Positions 42,596 to 52,032 of a DNA stretch of 64,000 bases are shown one piece after another (position 1 is the stretch's first letter; the number at the start of each line of letters is the position of its first letter). The translations under genes and the position numbers were made by a program. The stretch is from an uncultured Burkholderiaceae bacterium. GTDB lineage: Bacteria > Pseudomonadota > Gammaproteobacteria > Burkholderiales > Burkholderiaceae_F. Under the pieces are notes generated by a model. That model saw only the letters and a program-made list of their open reading frames with translations. It did no database searches and was not told the DNA's origin. The DNA is taken from positions 62,001-126,000 of the forward strand of contig CALXQR010000006.1 of the NCBI GenBank assembly GCA_944390675.1. The letters run 5' to 3'.

Positions 42596-43063
42596 TTAGG
42601 ACCAAGGAATGCTGCTCGGGAAAAGCCGGTCGACGAGTTCGCGCAGCTCAACCGAGTCGTCTTCAACCGAGTCCAAAAGCGTGGGCTTATTGCGGCGCTC
42701 ATCCCACTGAACGGTATAGACGTTGTGGTGGCGGGCGGCTTCCGTAAGTTCCAACTTCGCATAGCGAAGCGGCGAGAGCGACGAAGACGATCCGTAAACT
42801 GCTTCATAGCGAAGGGTTTGCGGACAAGACGTGAGGATTGTTTTTGTATCCTCGGCATTCACGCGCGTGACGTTAATCCCCTTATCCATCAACGCACGGC
42901 GCAGCGTCAGAAACACCTCGGGGCGAACCGAGGGGTTATCAACGAGACAAATCGATTTCTGTCCCGCATTGTGCCAATTGTTGTTTTGGGCCGTGCCCGC
43001 GCAGCCTGAAAGCGCTAAAGCGGCAGAAGAAAGCGCGAGGATAAGGCAGGATTTCAAACGCAT
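42596..43063 (-). CDS. Predicted lipoprotein (155 aa)
   Basis: It begins MRLKSCLILALSSAALALSGCAG with a clear lipobox (LSGC, Cys21), so it should be lipid-anchored. The body of about 130 residues (SICLVDNPSVRPEVFLTLRRALMDKGINV..., ...LRYAKLELTEAARHHNVYTVQWDERRNKP) resembles the Sbal_3080-type lipoproteins, but this is from memory. The function is unknown. It lies alone, next to the candidate small RNA gene. Confidence 0.75.
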   Translation of the reverse strand: MRLKSCLILALSSAALALSGCAGTAQNNNWHNAGQKSICLVDNPSVRPEVFLTLRRALMDKGINVTRVNAEDTKTILTSCPQTLRYEAVYGSSSSLSPLRYAKLELTEAARHHNVYTVQWDERRNKPTLLDSVEDDSVELRELVDRLFPSSIPWS

Positions 43064-43212
43064 GTTTTTGAAAGTTAATCTTTTAATGGGGTTGATTGTA
43101 TACCGAGACTCACAAAATACAATAGTTCAACTTGGGTATTTGCCCGATATAAGCCAAAATTAATTTCCTGCGAATACAATTCCAAGATTCAATTTGGGAA
43201 GAGTTTATCGCT

Positions 43213-43665
43213 ATGCCGCAAAAAAATAGTACGCCTGCCGCACCCGCGCTTTGGAATCCGATGTGGGCGATCCTTTTGAGTTTTATTTTCACGCCGGTTT
43301 TCGGCGGCATTGTCTGCGGCATGAATTGGCGCGCGATGGGCAAGGAAGAGCTCAGTGTCCGCTCCTTCAGCTTCATGCGCTCCACGCTTTTCATCATGGT
43401 GCTCTACATCTTCGCCGAGCCTCTTTTGCGCGGCATTCCCTACACGCAGTACGTGCTGTTGGCGATCATGGTGGGTCTTTGGTTGGTATGGACCTTCAGC
43501 GACGGCATCAAGCAGCTTCGCTATGTCAATGACACCTACGGCGAAGACTATGAACACAAATTCTGGGCCAAGTGCATCACTTGGGGCGTGGGCGGCTGGG
43601 TCGCCTACTATGCGCTCGCAATCACGTACGTCATTGGCCTGCATCTTTTAGGAACGGACCTCTAG
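43213..43665 (+). CDS. Multi-pass membrane protein (150 aa), unknown
   Basis: It has four predicted membrane segments (about 12-34, 54-70, 75-92 and 120-145) and short loops; the third loop is charged (DGIKQLRYVNDTYGEDYEHKFWAK). It was not recognised. It is followed 11 nt later by a Sel1-repeat protein gene with a good ribosome site, so the two probably form an operon. Confidence 0.65.
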   Translation: MPQKNSTPAAPALWNPMWAILLSFIFTPVFGGIVCGMNWRAMGKEELSVRSFSFMRSTLFIMVLYIFAEPLLRGIPYTQYVLLAIMVGLWLVWTFSDGIKQLRYVNDTYGEDYEHKFWAKCITWGVGGWVAYYALAITYVIGLHLLGTDL

Positions 43666-43676
43666 GGGAACGAACC

Positions 43677-44714
43677 ATGGCGGCTCGCTCGAGCAAAAAA
43701 GCACTCGATAACCGCAACGCCCGCGCCAACTATGTGTTGGGGCTTTTAGGGGGCGTGGCGGTCTCCCCGCCTCTTGCCTCCAAAGAAGCGATGCAGTACT
43801 ACGCGCGCTCAGCCGCTGAAGGCAACCCTGACGCGCAGTACCAATTAGCCAAACTTCTCGTCGAAGGCCAGACGTTAAGCACCAATAACCGCGCGGCGCT
43901 AAAGTGGCTTAAAAAAGCCGTTGAAAAAGATCATGCGGCAAGCCAACACCTGCTGGGCCAAATGTATCTCAAGGGCCAAGGCGTCACGCGCGACGCGCAT
44001 CGGGCGCTCGAACTCTTCCGACAGGCGGCGATTTCCGGAAACGCCGAAGCTGAATACGATCTGGGCTGCGCGCTCATGGACGGTACCGCGGGTGAGCCCG
44101 ACGCTTATCAGGCGCTTCGCTGGTTTCGTCTGGCGGGCGCTCAGGGCCACGTGCAAAGTCAGTACCGCGTGGGCTATGCGCTTGCGCACGGCGCGGGCTG
44201 CGAAATTGATCTTCAGCAGGCGGCCACGTGGCTTCGCAAAGCGGCGGTCAACGGTGATCCAAAAGGACAGTACGAGTTTGGCCTTCTTTTCATTCACCCG
44301 GACTATCCCAAGCGCAATGAAGAAGAGGCTTTCCGCTGGATAAAGCTCGCGGCGCTTGCGGGCTACGCCCCCGCTCAGCACCAATTGGCTCTTTTTTATC
44401 AGGCAGGCGAAGGCACGCTAGCCTCCTATGAAGACGCTTTTATTTGGGCACGGCGCGCAGGCGCTCAAGGCGAAGAAAAAGCGCTTTTGCTTTTAGCGGG
44501 CCTATATCGTTTCGGCGCGGGTACCAAAGCTAACCCTGCGGCCGCCTACGCGATTGCGTCTTATCTCTCAACTTCTGACAACCCATCGGCCGCAGCGCTT
44601 CTTCAAACGCTCGAAAATCAGATCAGCAGCGCAGAGCGCGCACGCGTTCAGAAAATGCTCTCCGGCACCAAAAGCGCCGCTGAACTCATCGAAAATATCG
44701 CTGCCTGGAGTTAA
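43677..44714 (+). CDS. Sel1-like repeat protein
   Basis: The 345-aa protein is built from about seven Sel1-like repeats of 36 residues (pattern A..YQLA.LL..G......A..W..KAA), a helical scaffold for protein-protein binding. No signal peptide was seen, so it is likely cytoplasmic. ATG 43677 has AGGGGA before it; a longer frame from 43572 would overlap the preceding gene and was rejected. The partner is unknown. Confidence 0.82.
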   Translation: MAARSSKKALDNRNARANYVLGLLGGVAVSPPLASKEAMQYYARSAAEGNPDAQYQLAKLLVEGQTLSTNNRAALKWLKKAVEKDHAASQHLLGQMYLKGQGVTRDAHRALELFRQAAISGNAEAEYDLGCALMDGTAGEPDAYQALRWFRLAGAQGHVQSQYRVGYALAHGAGCEIDLQQAATWLRKAAVNGDPKGQYEFGLLFIHPDYPKRNEEEAFRWIKLAALAGYAPAQHQLALFYQAGEGTLASYEDAFIWARRAGAQGEEKALLLLAGLYRFGAGTKANPAAAYAIASYLSTSDNPSAAALLQTLENQISSAERARVQKMLSGTKSAAELIENIAAWS

Positions 44715-44784
44715 GACTCAAGGCAAAGAAAAAGGTGCCAAAGGCAATCGCCCTCAACACCTTGTGCGTGTCTTTAGCAAAAGA

Positions 44785-45537
44785 TCAGGCCTTTGCTTTC
44801 AAAAAACGCTGACGAACGCTTTCAAATAAGCAAATGCCCGTTGCGACCGACACGTTTAAGCTTTCCACGGATCCGGTGAGCGGAATCTTCGCCAAATCGT
44901 CGCAGCGCTTGCGGGTGAGCTGTCGAAGTCCGGGCCCCTCGGCGCCCATGACCCACGCAAAAGCCCCCGTCTGATCAAAGTCATAAATCGTCTTTTGCGC
45001 TTCTCCTGCCGCGCCCACGACGGTCACACCTGCGTCACGCAATTCAACGATAGCACTGGCGAGATTGGTGACTGTCACCACGGGCACGGTTTCAGCGGCG
45101 CCCGCGGCGGCCTTAGCGGCAGCCGGCGTCACCGTTGCCGAGCGGTCTTTCGGAATGATCACGGCGTGCACGCCCGCGGCATCGGCCGAGCGCAAACAAG
45201 CGCCGAAGTTTCTCGGATCGGTGATGCCGTCCAGAATCAAAAAGAGCGAATCGGGACGGATTTCATCCATAAGCTCATCGAAGGTGAGACTTACTTCCAA
45301 GGGCTTGGCCATCGCCACAATGCCCTGATGAGGGATGTCGCCCGAGACCATGCCGGACAAACGATCGTGGCCCGCCTGCATCACGCGCACGCCGAGGCTT
45401 TCAAGTTCCGCTCTCATCTGCGTCATGCGTTTGTCGCGGCGCTGCGGATCCACGTACACGCAGACAATCGAATCCGGATCTTTTCTGAGGCGCGCTCCCA
45501 CCGCGTGAAAGCCCGCCAAAATAATATTTTTAGACAT
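44785..45537 (-). CDS. rlmB: 23S rRNA (guanosine-2'-O)-methyltransferase RlmB
   Basis: The 250-aa SpoU/TrmH-family enzyme has the knotted-fold motifs: LDGITDPRNFGACLRSADAAGVHAVI (motif 1), WVMGAEGPGLRQLTRKRCD (motif 2) and LTGSVESLNVSVATGICLFE (motif 3). It methylates the ribose of G2251 in 23S rRNA. It lies 36 nt after rnr on the same strand; rnr-rlmB is a conserved order in proteobacteria. Confidence 0.95.
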   Translation of the reverse strand: MSKNIILAGFHAVGARLRKDPDSIVCVYVDPQRRDKRMTQMRAELESLGVRVMQAGHDRLSGMVSGDIPHQGIVAMAKPLEVSLTFDELMDEIRPDSLFLILDGITDPRNFGACLRSADAAGVHAVIIPKDRSATVTPAAAKAAAGAAETVPVVTVTNLASAIVELRDAGVTVVGAAGEAQKTIYDFDQTGAFAWVMGAEGPGLRQLTRKRCDDLAKIPLTGSVESLNVSVATGICLFESVRQRFLKAKA

Positions 45538-45573
45538 AGCTTGCGTTACCTAAATTTTCCGCTCGGCATTTTA

Positions 45574-47946
45574 TCAGCCTTTTTTCTTTGAGCGGCTGAT
45601 CTTAAAGTCGATTCTTCTGCGGTCTTCGTCCACTTCAATAAGGCTCACGTTCACAACGTCGCCCACCGCATACACTTCACCGAAACTTTGCCCTTCAAGC
45701 GTCCCTTGAGGCGTGTAGACATAGTAGTCAAAGCCGATATTGGAGATATGGACAAAGCCCTCGACAAAGATTTCCTGCAGCTGCACGTACATGCCGAAAG
45801 ACGTGATCGCAGTGATGCGCGCTTTGAATTTTTGATTGGGAGACGCAATCGTATTCATGTAGCGGCACTTCAACCACGCGGTCACATCGCGGCTTGCGTC
45901 GTCAGCGCGGCGCTCACAGGCGCTTGTGATCTTGCCCAATTCCACCCAGTCGTTTCTGGAAGGATCGGTCGTTGAGCGCGCGGGCTTTTCAGGCTGCGGC
46001 ATCACTAAAAGCGAGCGCTTCAGATTCATGCCCGAGAGGCTGTTTAAGACCGCGGCGCTTTGCGCATAAACGGTTGGCCGATACGTTCTGCGGGAAAGAA
46101 TTCCGCGGATCGTGCGGTGCACCAAAAGGTCGGGATAACGGCGAATGGGCGAGGTAAAGTGCGTGTAAGCTTCATAACCCAAACCGTAGTGACCAATGTT
46201 GTCGGGCGAGTAAACCGCGCGCTGCATGGAGCGCAAAAGCGCGGTTTGAATGACGTCACTGTAGGGTTTGTCCTTCACCGCTTCAACGACTTTTTCGTAG
46301 TCCGCGGCAGTGGGTTTGTTGCCGCCCGCAAGCGTCAGACCAAAACCGGACAAGGTGCTTCTCACCTGCAAAAGCTTATCGGCCGAAGGCGCGTCGTGCA
46401 CGCGGTAAAGGCAGAGCTTTTTGTGGCGCGTGATAAAGTCCGCGGCGCACGTGTTTGCCGCAAGCATCATCTCTTCAATGAGGCGATGGGCGTCATTGGA
46501 TTCACGCGCAACAATTGCCACAATATCGCCCTTTTCATCAGTTTTGACTTCTGTTTCCTGCGTTGCGAAATCAATCGCGCCGCGCACGCTTCTCGCTTTT
46601 CTCAAGACTTTATAAAGACCGTAGAGATCATCGAGACTGCCCCTCACAGCTTCGGGCACTTCCTTTTGAGTCACCTCTTTACCGCTCAAATACTTCCAGG
46701 CGTTGGTGTACGTGAGTCTGGCCTGCGAGTGAATCACGGCAGGATAGAACTGATAGGCGCTCACCATCCCTAAGTCGCTGATGACCATGTCGCAGACCAT
46801 AGACAAACGATCCACATCGGGATTCAACGAGCAAAGGCCGTTGCAGAGCTTCTCAGGCAGCATCGGAATGACGCGGCGCGGGAAATAGACCGAAGTGCTT
46901 CTTAACTGCGCGTCACGATCCAAATCCGTGTCGGGCTTGACGTAGTAGCTCACATCGGCAATCGCAACCAACAATCGCCAGGCACCGCCTTTGAGTTTTT
47001 CGGCATAAACCGCGTCGTCAAAGTCGCGCGCGTCCTCTCCGTCAATGGTGCAGAAAGGCACGTCACGCAGATCCGCTCGACGGGCGCGGTCTCGCGCGAG
47101 TACTTTCTCCGGAAGCTTTTCAGCCTCAAGCACCGTACCGGGACTGAATTCATAGGGAAGATTAAATTGCCGAACCGCAAGCTCAATTTCAAGGTCGGCG
47201 TCGTTATTGACGGGCAATTCCCGATCAATGCGCACATAAATCCGAGGATCGCCCTCATCGGGGTAGCGCTCAATGCGGGCCACCACCTTTTTATCAAGCC
47301 AGGCATCGAGCTGCGCATCCGCGTCCAAAAAACGCACGCTTAAATTGCAAAGTCTCGGATCGCTCTTTTTAAAGTGATAGCTCACCTTGCCGTGCTTGGC
47401 GACATTCTTTTTCACTTCACCGATGATTTCAGTGACGGCGTGATCAAGAACTTCCGTGACACGGGCAAAAAGATAAACGTCATCCCAGGGTTCTGAAGAG
47501 TGCGCTGCGCGGAATCGCACGGCGTCCCCCGGCAAGTAAAGTTTCCCCTCTTCCGGCGGAATCGAAAAACGCTCGCCCGTGGCGTCTTCAATAACGTAGG
47601 GCGTATTTTGCGCCGGACACACGACAATACCGGTGTGATCGGGCTTTGCGCGATGCGAGAAGCATTTCTTTTGCGAATCAAACCGCACACGATTGTCATT
47701 CATCAAACGGTCGAGCACCTGGGAAAAAAGGGTTTGGTTGAGTTTGCGGTACTCCTGAGACAAGAGCACATAGAGCTCAGCGGTGTCGATATCGGTCGCG
47801 GAGGCGTTAAGGATTTCAACGGCTTTTTGGACCAATTCGCCGGTGACATAGTTTTTCACGCGTCCCTGAGCGCTTTTTGTCTTTTTGCTCGAGCCGCGCT
47901 TTTCCTTCACAATTTTCGGTCTGGGGGTTTTCTTTAAATTTGGCAA
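45574..47946 (-). CDS. rnr: Ribonuclease R
   Basis: The 790-aa RNase R has an N-terminal winged-helix region, cold-shock OB domains, the RNB catalytic domain (TIDGEDARDFDDAVYAEK with the metal-binding Asp residues; HFTSPIRRYPDLLVHR) and a C-terminal S1 domain (FVEGFVHISNIGFDYYVY...). The tail is basic (ISRSKKKG). It degrades structured RNA from 3' to 5'. The start is TTG at 47946; no better in-frame ATG is seen. The promoter region is shared with the divergent tRNA-Leu gene. Confidence 0.95.
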   Translation of the reverse strand: MPNLKKTPRPKIVKEKRGSSKKTKSAQGRVKNYVTGELVQKAVEILNASATDIDTAELYVLLSQEYRKLNQTLFSQVLDRLMNDNRVRFDSQKKCFSHRAKPDHTGIVVCPAQNTPYVIEDATGERFSIPPEEGKLYLPGDAVRFRAAHSSEPWDDVYLFARVTEVLDHAVTEIIGEVKKNVAKHGKVSYHFKKSDPRLCNLSVRFLDADAQLDAWLDKKVVARIERYPDEGDPRIYVRIDRELPVNNDADLEIELAVRQFNLPYEFSPGTVLEAEKLPEKVLARDRARRADLRDVPFCTIDGEDARDFDDAVYAEKLKGGAWRLLVAIADVSYYVKPDTDLDRDAQLRSTSVYFPRRVIPMLPEKLCNGLCSLNPDVDRLSMVCDMVISDLGMVSAYQFYPAVIHSQARLTYTNAWKYLSGKEVTQKEVPEAVRGSLDDLYGLYKVLRKARSVRGAIDFATQETEVKTDEKGDIVAIVARESNDAHRLIEEMMLAANTCAADFITRHKKLCLYRVHDAPSADKLLQVRSTLSGFGLTLAGGNKPTAADYEKVVEAVKDKPYSDVIQTALLRSMQRAVYSPDNIGHYGLGYEAYTHFTSPIRRYPDLLVHRTIRGILSRRTYRPTVYAQSAAVLNSLSGMNLKRSLLVMPQPEKPARSTTDPSRNDWVELGKITSACERRADDASRDVTAWLKCRYMNTIASPNQKFKARITAITSFGMYVQLQEIFVEGFVHISNIGFDYYVYTPQGTLEGQSFGEVYAVGDVVNVSLIEVDEDRRRIDFKISRSKKKG

Positions 47947-47970
47947 CTTCGTTTCTCTTTCGTATATAAT
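47940..47970 (+). promoter_or_regulatory. Promoter of tRNA-Leu
   Basis: TTGGCA (47940-47945) and TATAAT (47965-47970, or the overlapping TATATA with 17-nt spacing) form a strong sigma-70 promoter about 37 nt before the tRNA, overlapping the rnr start codon on the other strand. Confidence 0.75.
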
Positions 47971-48006
47971 GGCTGTCTCTGTTAAGGGCTCGTGCCCTGA
48001 CGGCGC

Positions 48007-48091
48007 GCCCGGGTGGCGAAATTGGTAGACGCACCAGCTTCAGGTGCTGGCGTTGCGAGACGTATCGGTTCGAGTCCGATCCCGGGCACCA
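48007..48091 (+). tRNA. tRNA-Leu (anticodon CAG)
   Basis: An 85-nt class II tRNA: acceptor GCCCGGG/CCCGGGC, anticodon stem CCAGC/GCTGG with loop TTCAGGT (anticodon CAG), a long variable arm, T loop TTCGAGT and encoded CCA. Confidence 0.97.
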
Positions 48092-48143
48092 AAAACGCTT
48101 AAATAATCAAGAAATTTTTTGGTTATTTAAGCGTTTTTCTTTT
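48092..48143 (+). terminator. Terminator after tRNA-Leu
   Basis: AAAACGCTTAAATAA pairs with TTATTTAAGCGTTTT across a 17-nt loop, with a T-run at the end; the stem reads the same on both strands. Confidence 0.92.
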
Positions 48144-48224
48144 ATCGGACTCCGATTACGCCTCACTTCTGCCATAGCCGATTCTAGTATATCGAAGATT
48201 TGTGACAGTTTCGCAAAAGAGAGG

Positions 48225-49196
48225 CTAATGGCGAGAATGTTCCTGACGACGTCGGAGAACTTCCAATTGCTTTTCTTGAATTGCAGCCTGCTCTTTCGCG
48301 CTTGCGCTGTGCGTCACAAGATAGACACCCGCGAAAATCATCAAGACGGCAAAGCCTTTACCAAGCGTCAAGGTATCGAGCCCAATCATGGCCGCAGCCA
48401 AACACCCCACCACGGGCTGCACATAGTTGTACATCGCGGCAACCGTGGGCTTGAGATTTCGCTGACCGACAACGATTAAGAGATAAGCTAAAAACGTACC
48501 GCCTGCGACCACATAGGCTGCGCTCAACATTTCTTCAAAAGACAATGCAAGCCAAGCGGTCTCCTTGATCGCAGAGAGGGAAAACGGCAACGCACAAATG
48601 GACGCAAAAGTAAACATCCATTTCATCGTGGTGAAAAGGTTATAGCGCGCAACAAGATCTTTGAAGCGCACAACATAAAAAGCGAAACTTAACTGCGCGC
48701 TTGCGACCAAGAGATCGCCCCAGATATTGCTTTCAATGGCAGGATTAGCCGCAAGTTCCGTTTTAGACATTATCAAGGTGAGTGCACCTGCAGCCCCCAT
48801 CAGAATGCCGATTAATTTTTTAAGCGTAATCGGGTCTTTCAGTAAAACCGCCGCAAGAACCATTGCCCAAAGCGGCATGGTGGAAGTCAAAATCGTCGCG
48901 TTGCCGGGCGTGGTGAGTCCGACGCCAAAAATATAGCTGCCTTGATTAAAAACAATGGCAAAAAGGCTGGCAAAGAATAGCCGAATGAGGTCGGGCTTGG
49001 TGACAGTTTCTTTCGGTGCGAAAAATGAGGCAACCCAGAAAAGCACCGCCGCGCCAAAAACTCGCAGATCGGTCAGAACCAAAGGGGAAATCAGGCCTCC
49101 CACCATCACAATTTTGGCAATGGGCGCCATCAAGCCCCAAACGATGTTGGCGCCCGCCGCGCAGGCGTGACCGACAAGAGCCGACTGTCTGACCAT
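48225..49196 (-). CDS. DMT-family (EamA) transporter
   Basis: The 323-aa protein has ten predicted membrane segments in two EamA repeats (first GANIVWGLMAPIAKIVM..., second starting near LLVASAQLSFAFYVVRF). These inner-membrane carriers usually export metabolites or amino acids. ATG 49196 was chosen because AGAGG lies 6 nt before it; the open frame reaches 49316 without a site. The substrate is unknown. Confidence 0.85.
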   Translation of the reverse strand: MVRQSALVGHACAAGANIVWGLMAPIAKIVMVGGLISPLVLTDLRVFGAAVLFWVASFFAPKETVTKPDLIRLFFASLFAIVFNQGSYIFGVGLTTPGNATILTSTMPLWAMVLAAVLLKDPITLKKLIGILMGAAGALTLIMSKTELAANPAIESNIWGDLLVASAQLSFAFYVVRFKDLVARYNLFTTMKWMFTFASICALPFSLSAIKETAWLALSFEEMLSAAYVVAGGTFLAYLLIVVGQRNLKPTVAAMYNYVQPVVGCLAAAMIGLDTLTLGKGFAVLMIFAGVYLVTHSASAKEQAAIQEKQLEVLRRRQEHSRH

Positions 49197-49358
49197 AAAT
49201 ACCTCTAAGACTGAAACGGCTGACATTATAGGCACGCGCGAATTTCGCCTAGAAAGTATTTGGAGCTTCTCTATGGTGTTTTCCTGACTTTCGAATGAGA
49301 ATCGATCGGCATACAATGGCGGGATATTCTCTGACGTTCAATAAGGTGCTGTTGTTTT

Positions 49359-50255
49359 ATGATGAAGCAGTCATTGTGGGCGCTCGCGGCGGCCGCCTGT
49401 TTTTCCTTCATGGCGGTATTTGTCAAACTCTGCAGCGGGCACTTCGGATCGCTGGAACTGGTTTTCTACCGTTCTCTTGTCGGCATTATTACCATTTCCA
49501 TGTTTGTTCGCTCACAAGGACTTTCTCTTCGCACCGAACACTTGGGCGGCCATATCAAACGCGCGGTTTTAGGGACGATTTCCGTCGGCCTTTGGTTTTT
49601 CACGATCGGTCAAATGCCGCTTGGCACCAACATGACGTTGATTTACACGACGCCTTTGTTCATGGCGGCAAACTTCATTATTCTCGCCTTTATCCGTAAA
49701 GAGTCCGCGCCCTGGGGCGTGATTCTCGCGATTTTATTCGGCTTTGCCGGTGTCTCCACTGTGCTTCAGCCCACTTTTGACGAGGGCTACCTCATCCCCG
49801 CCCTGATTTGCCTTTTCGTGGCCTTTATTGACCTCATCGTTTACTGGCAGATTAAAGAATTAGGCACTTTAAAGGAACCATCCTGGCGCATCGTTTTTTA
49901 TTTTTCGATGTTTGGCGCGGTCTTTGGCGTTTTAGGCAGCTACCTCTTTGAAGACGGCATGCACATGCCCACGCTTGAGTCGGGCGCCTACCTGATCGGC
50001 ATGGGCCTTTGCGCAACGCTGGGCCAAGTCTGCACGACACGCTCTTACGCCTATGGCAATATGCTCCTGAGCTCGTGCTTAGGCTTTTCTGCCATCCCCT
50101 TCTCAGCCTTGGTGAGCTTCATCCTCTTTGGCGATCTGGTGAGCACTGAAGGCTTAATCGGCATGGTGATGATCATCATCGCCGGTGTTTGCGCTACTAT
50201 TTACACCAAACGCACGGAAGCGGCCAATAAAGCTCGCGAGGCGGCCGCCTCCTAA
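49359..50255 (+). CDS. DMT-family (EamA) transporter
   Basis: The 298-aa protein has ten predicted membrane segments in two EamA-type halves (SLWALAAAACFSFMAVFVKL at the start; YLIGMGLCATLGQVCTTRSYAYG in the second half, a family signature). It is only distantly similar to the divergent DMT gene at 48225, so not a recent duplicate. It is followed 29 nt later by a small unknown gene. The substrate is unknown. Confidence 0.85.
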   Translation: MMKQSLWALAAAACFSFMAVFVKLCSGHFGSLELVFYRSLVGIITISMFVRSQGLSLRTEHLGGHIKRAVLGTISVGLWFFTIGQMPLGTNMTLIYTTPLFMAANFIILAFIRKESAPWGVILAILFGFAGVSTVLQPTFDEGYLIPALICLFVAFIDLIVYWQIKELGTLKEPSWRIVFYFSMFGAVFGVLGSYLFEDGMHMPTLESGAYLIGMGLCATLGQVCTTRSYAYGNMLLSSCLGFSAIPFSALVSFILFGDLVSTEGLIGMVMIIIAGVCATIYTKRTEAANKAREAAAS

Positions 50256-50284
50256 ATTGAACATTTTTTATATGAGGTTTCAAA

Positions 50285-50623
50285 ATGGATAAGAAAGAAC
50301 CCCAAAAAGAACAAGCCGCTGCCAAGCAAGAACCGAACGTTTGGGTGTGCGACGCCGTGGCTGTCACGCACTGCGATGTGAGCGACAAGGGTGTCGTTTA
50401 CACGGTGACCTGGACTGACTTCATGGGTCTGCAGCACTCCGCGAAGATCAAACGCGAAGACTGCTACTTTGACTTTGCCAATGTCTTAAAGACCTTGGTC
50501 AAAGGCGGCTACCGCTACAACACCATGATCGCTCAGGCTCCTGCCATTATTCAGCAGCGTCTCACCGCTTTCCGTCCCAACGAAGAAAGCGTGAAAAAAG
50601 CGCTTGAAGCAATGAAGAAGTAA
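50285..50623 (+). CDS. Hypothetical protein (112 aa)
   Basis: Not recognised. A charged N-terminus (KKEPQKEQAAAKQEP) leads into a compact beta-rich region (VYTVTWTDFMGLQHSAKIKREDCYFDF) and a helical tail. No signal peptide or membrane segment. It is likely co-transcribed with the preceding DMT gene and ends before a terminator. Codons match the core genome. Confidence 0.65.
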   Translation: MDKKEPQKEQAAAKQEPNVWVCDAVAVTHCDVSDKGVVYTVTWTDFMGLQHSAKIKREDCYFDFANVLKTLVKGGYRYNTMIAQAPAIIQQRLTAFRPNEESVKKALEAMKK

Positions 50624-50642
50624 TCCTTTACGATCTTTTTCA

Positions 50643-50680
50643 AAAAGCGAAATGCCCACCGCGGCGTTTCGCTTTTTTTG
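50643..50680 (+). terminator. Terminator after the 112-aa gene
   Basis: AAAAGCGAAA pairs with TTTCGCTTTT around a GC-rich loop, followed by TTT. Confidence 0.88.
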
Positions 50681-50775
50681 TTGCCCTATGCGAATGTGCT
50701 TAGCGATTTTTTTGAGCTCAGAGCAATCTTCGATATATTGGGAAAACTGTTGTCGAAAATGATGAAAGGGATACT

Positions 50776-51978
50776 ATGAACGAGAAAGTGTTTGCGGATG
50801 TAACGGCTGTGGCTGACGATCCCATCCTGAGCTTAACGGGCAAATTTTTAGCCGATCCCCGTGACTGCAAAGTCAATTTGGGTGTGGGGATGTATCTGGA
50901 CGAAACCGGCGTCACCCCTGTTTTAAACGTCGTGCGAAAAGCCAAAGAAGCGATCGCAAAAGAAAGCACCCCTCACACCTATATCCCTCAGACGGGCTTT
51001 CCGCTCTATGACAGCCTTGTGCAAAAACTCATTTTCGGTGTCGATTCAGAAGTGGTGACGTCGGGGCGCGCCTGCACCGTGCAGACCTTGGGCGGCACAG
51101 GAGCCTTAAAACTTGGGTGCGATCTCATGCACTGGGCCTGCGGTTTAAAACTAGGGGCCACTTCCATTCCGACCTGGACCAACCATAACGACATTTTGCG
51201 CTTGGCAGGATACGCCGTTCAAGGCTACCGCTACTATGATGCCGAGCAAAACGCCGTCAATTTTGAAGCGATGGTTGAAGATCTGAAAGCGTTGCCTGAA
51301 AACACGCTCGTCATTCTTCACGCCTGCTGCCACAATCCCACGGGTTATGATTTAACAACCGATCAATGGAAAGAAGTCATCGACATCTGCAAAGCGCGCT
51401 CACTTGTTCCTTTCCTTGACATGGCCTATCAAGGCTTTAAAGACGGGCTCGACGAAGACGCCTCAACGATTCGCCTTTTTGCCCAATCGGGATTGAGTTT
51501 CTTAGCGGCCTCCTCTTTTTCGAAGTCCTTTAACCTTTATGGTGAACGTATTGGGGCGCTCACGGTTGTGACACAATCGGCTGACGAAGCAAGGCGCGTT
51601 CAGACACATCTCAAAACGTGCGCTCGAGCCAATTATTCCAATCCGCCGGCCTTTGGCGGGCGCATTGTCGAGCGAGTGCTCGCAGACGACGCATTGCGAA
51701 GTGAATGGATCGAAGAGTTAAGCAGCATGCGCAACCGCATCCGTCAAATGCGAGAAGCCTTAACAAACGAAATGAAAGCCATCGGTGCCAAGCGCGACTT
51801 CAGCTTTGTCACACAGCAGGCCGGTATGTTCTCCTTTACAGGCTTGACGCCCGAGCAAGTTGATCGGCTCGCCGCAGAATTCGGCATTTATGCTGTGAGA
51901 AACGGCCGCATCTGCATCTGCGGCTTAAATGAAAAGAACGTCGGCTACGTGGCAAAAAGCTTTGCTGCTGTTTTATGA
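50776..51978 (+). CDS. Aspartate/aromatic amino acid aminotransferase
   Basis: The 400-aa class I aminotransferase shows NLGVGMYLDETGVTPVL at the N-terminus, HACCHNPTGYDLT (the Asn-Pro substrate site), DMAYQGFKDG, and the PLP lysine in SFSKSFNLYGERIG (Lys250). These match the AspC/TyrB type, which moves amino groups between aspartate or aromatic amino acids and 2-oxoglutarate. TyrB versus AspC cannot be separated by eye. The gene is probably read alone or with the MFS gene 54 nt later. Confidence 0.92.
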   Translation: MNEKVFADVTAVADDPILSLTGKFLADPRDCKVNLGVGMYLDETGVTPVLNVVRKAKEAIAKESTPHTYIPQTGFPLYDSLVQKLIFGVDSEVVTSGRACTVQTLGGTGALKLGCDLMHWACGLKLGATSIPTWTNHNDILRLAGYAVQGYRYYDAEQNAVNFEAMVEDLKALPENTLVILHACCHNPTGYDLTTDQWKEVIDICKARSLVPFLDMAYQGFKDGLDEDASTIRLFAQSGLSFLAASSFSKSFNLYGERIGALTVVTQSADEARRVQTHLKTCARANYSNPPAFGGRIVERVLADDALRSEWIEELSSMRNRIRQMREALTNEMKAIGAKRDFSFVTQQAGMFSFTGLTPEQVDRLAAEFGIYAVRNGRICICGLNEKNVGYVAKSFAAVL

Positions 51979-52032
51979 CTTAGAATGCCATGTTTGACCG
52001 ACGACAGATTTTGAAATTGTCCAAAGATAAAC

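Noticed and set aside
48225-50255. Recent duplication of the two divergent DMT transporter genes
   Set aside because: Both are EamA-type, but their sequences differ widely in every segment, so they are independent family members rather than a recent duplicate pair.
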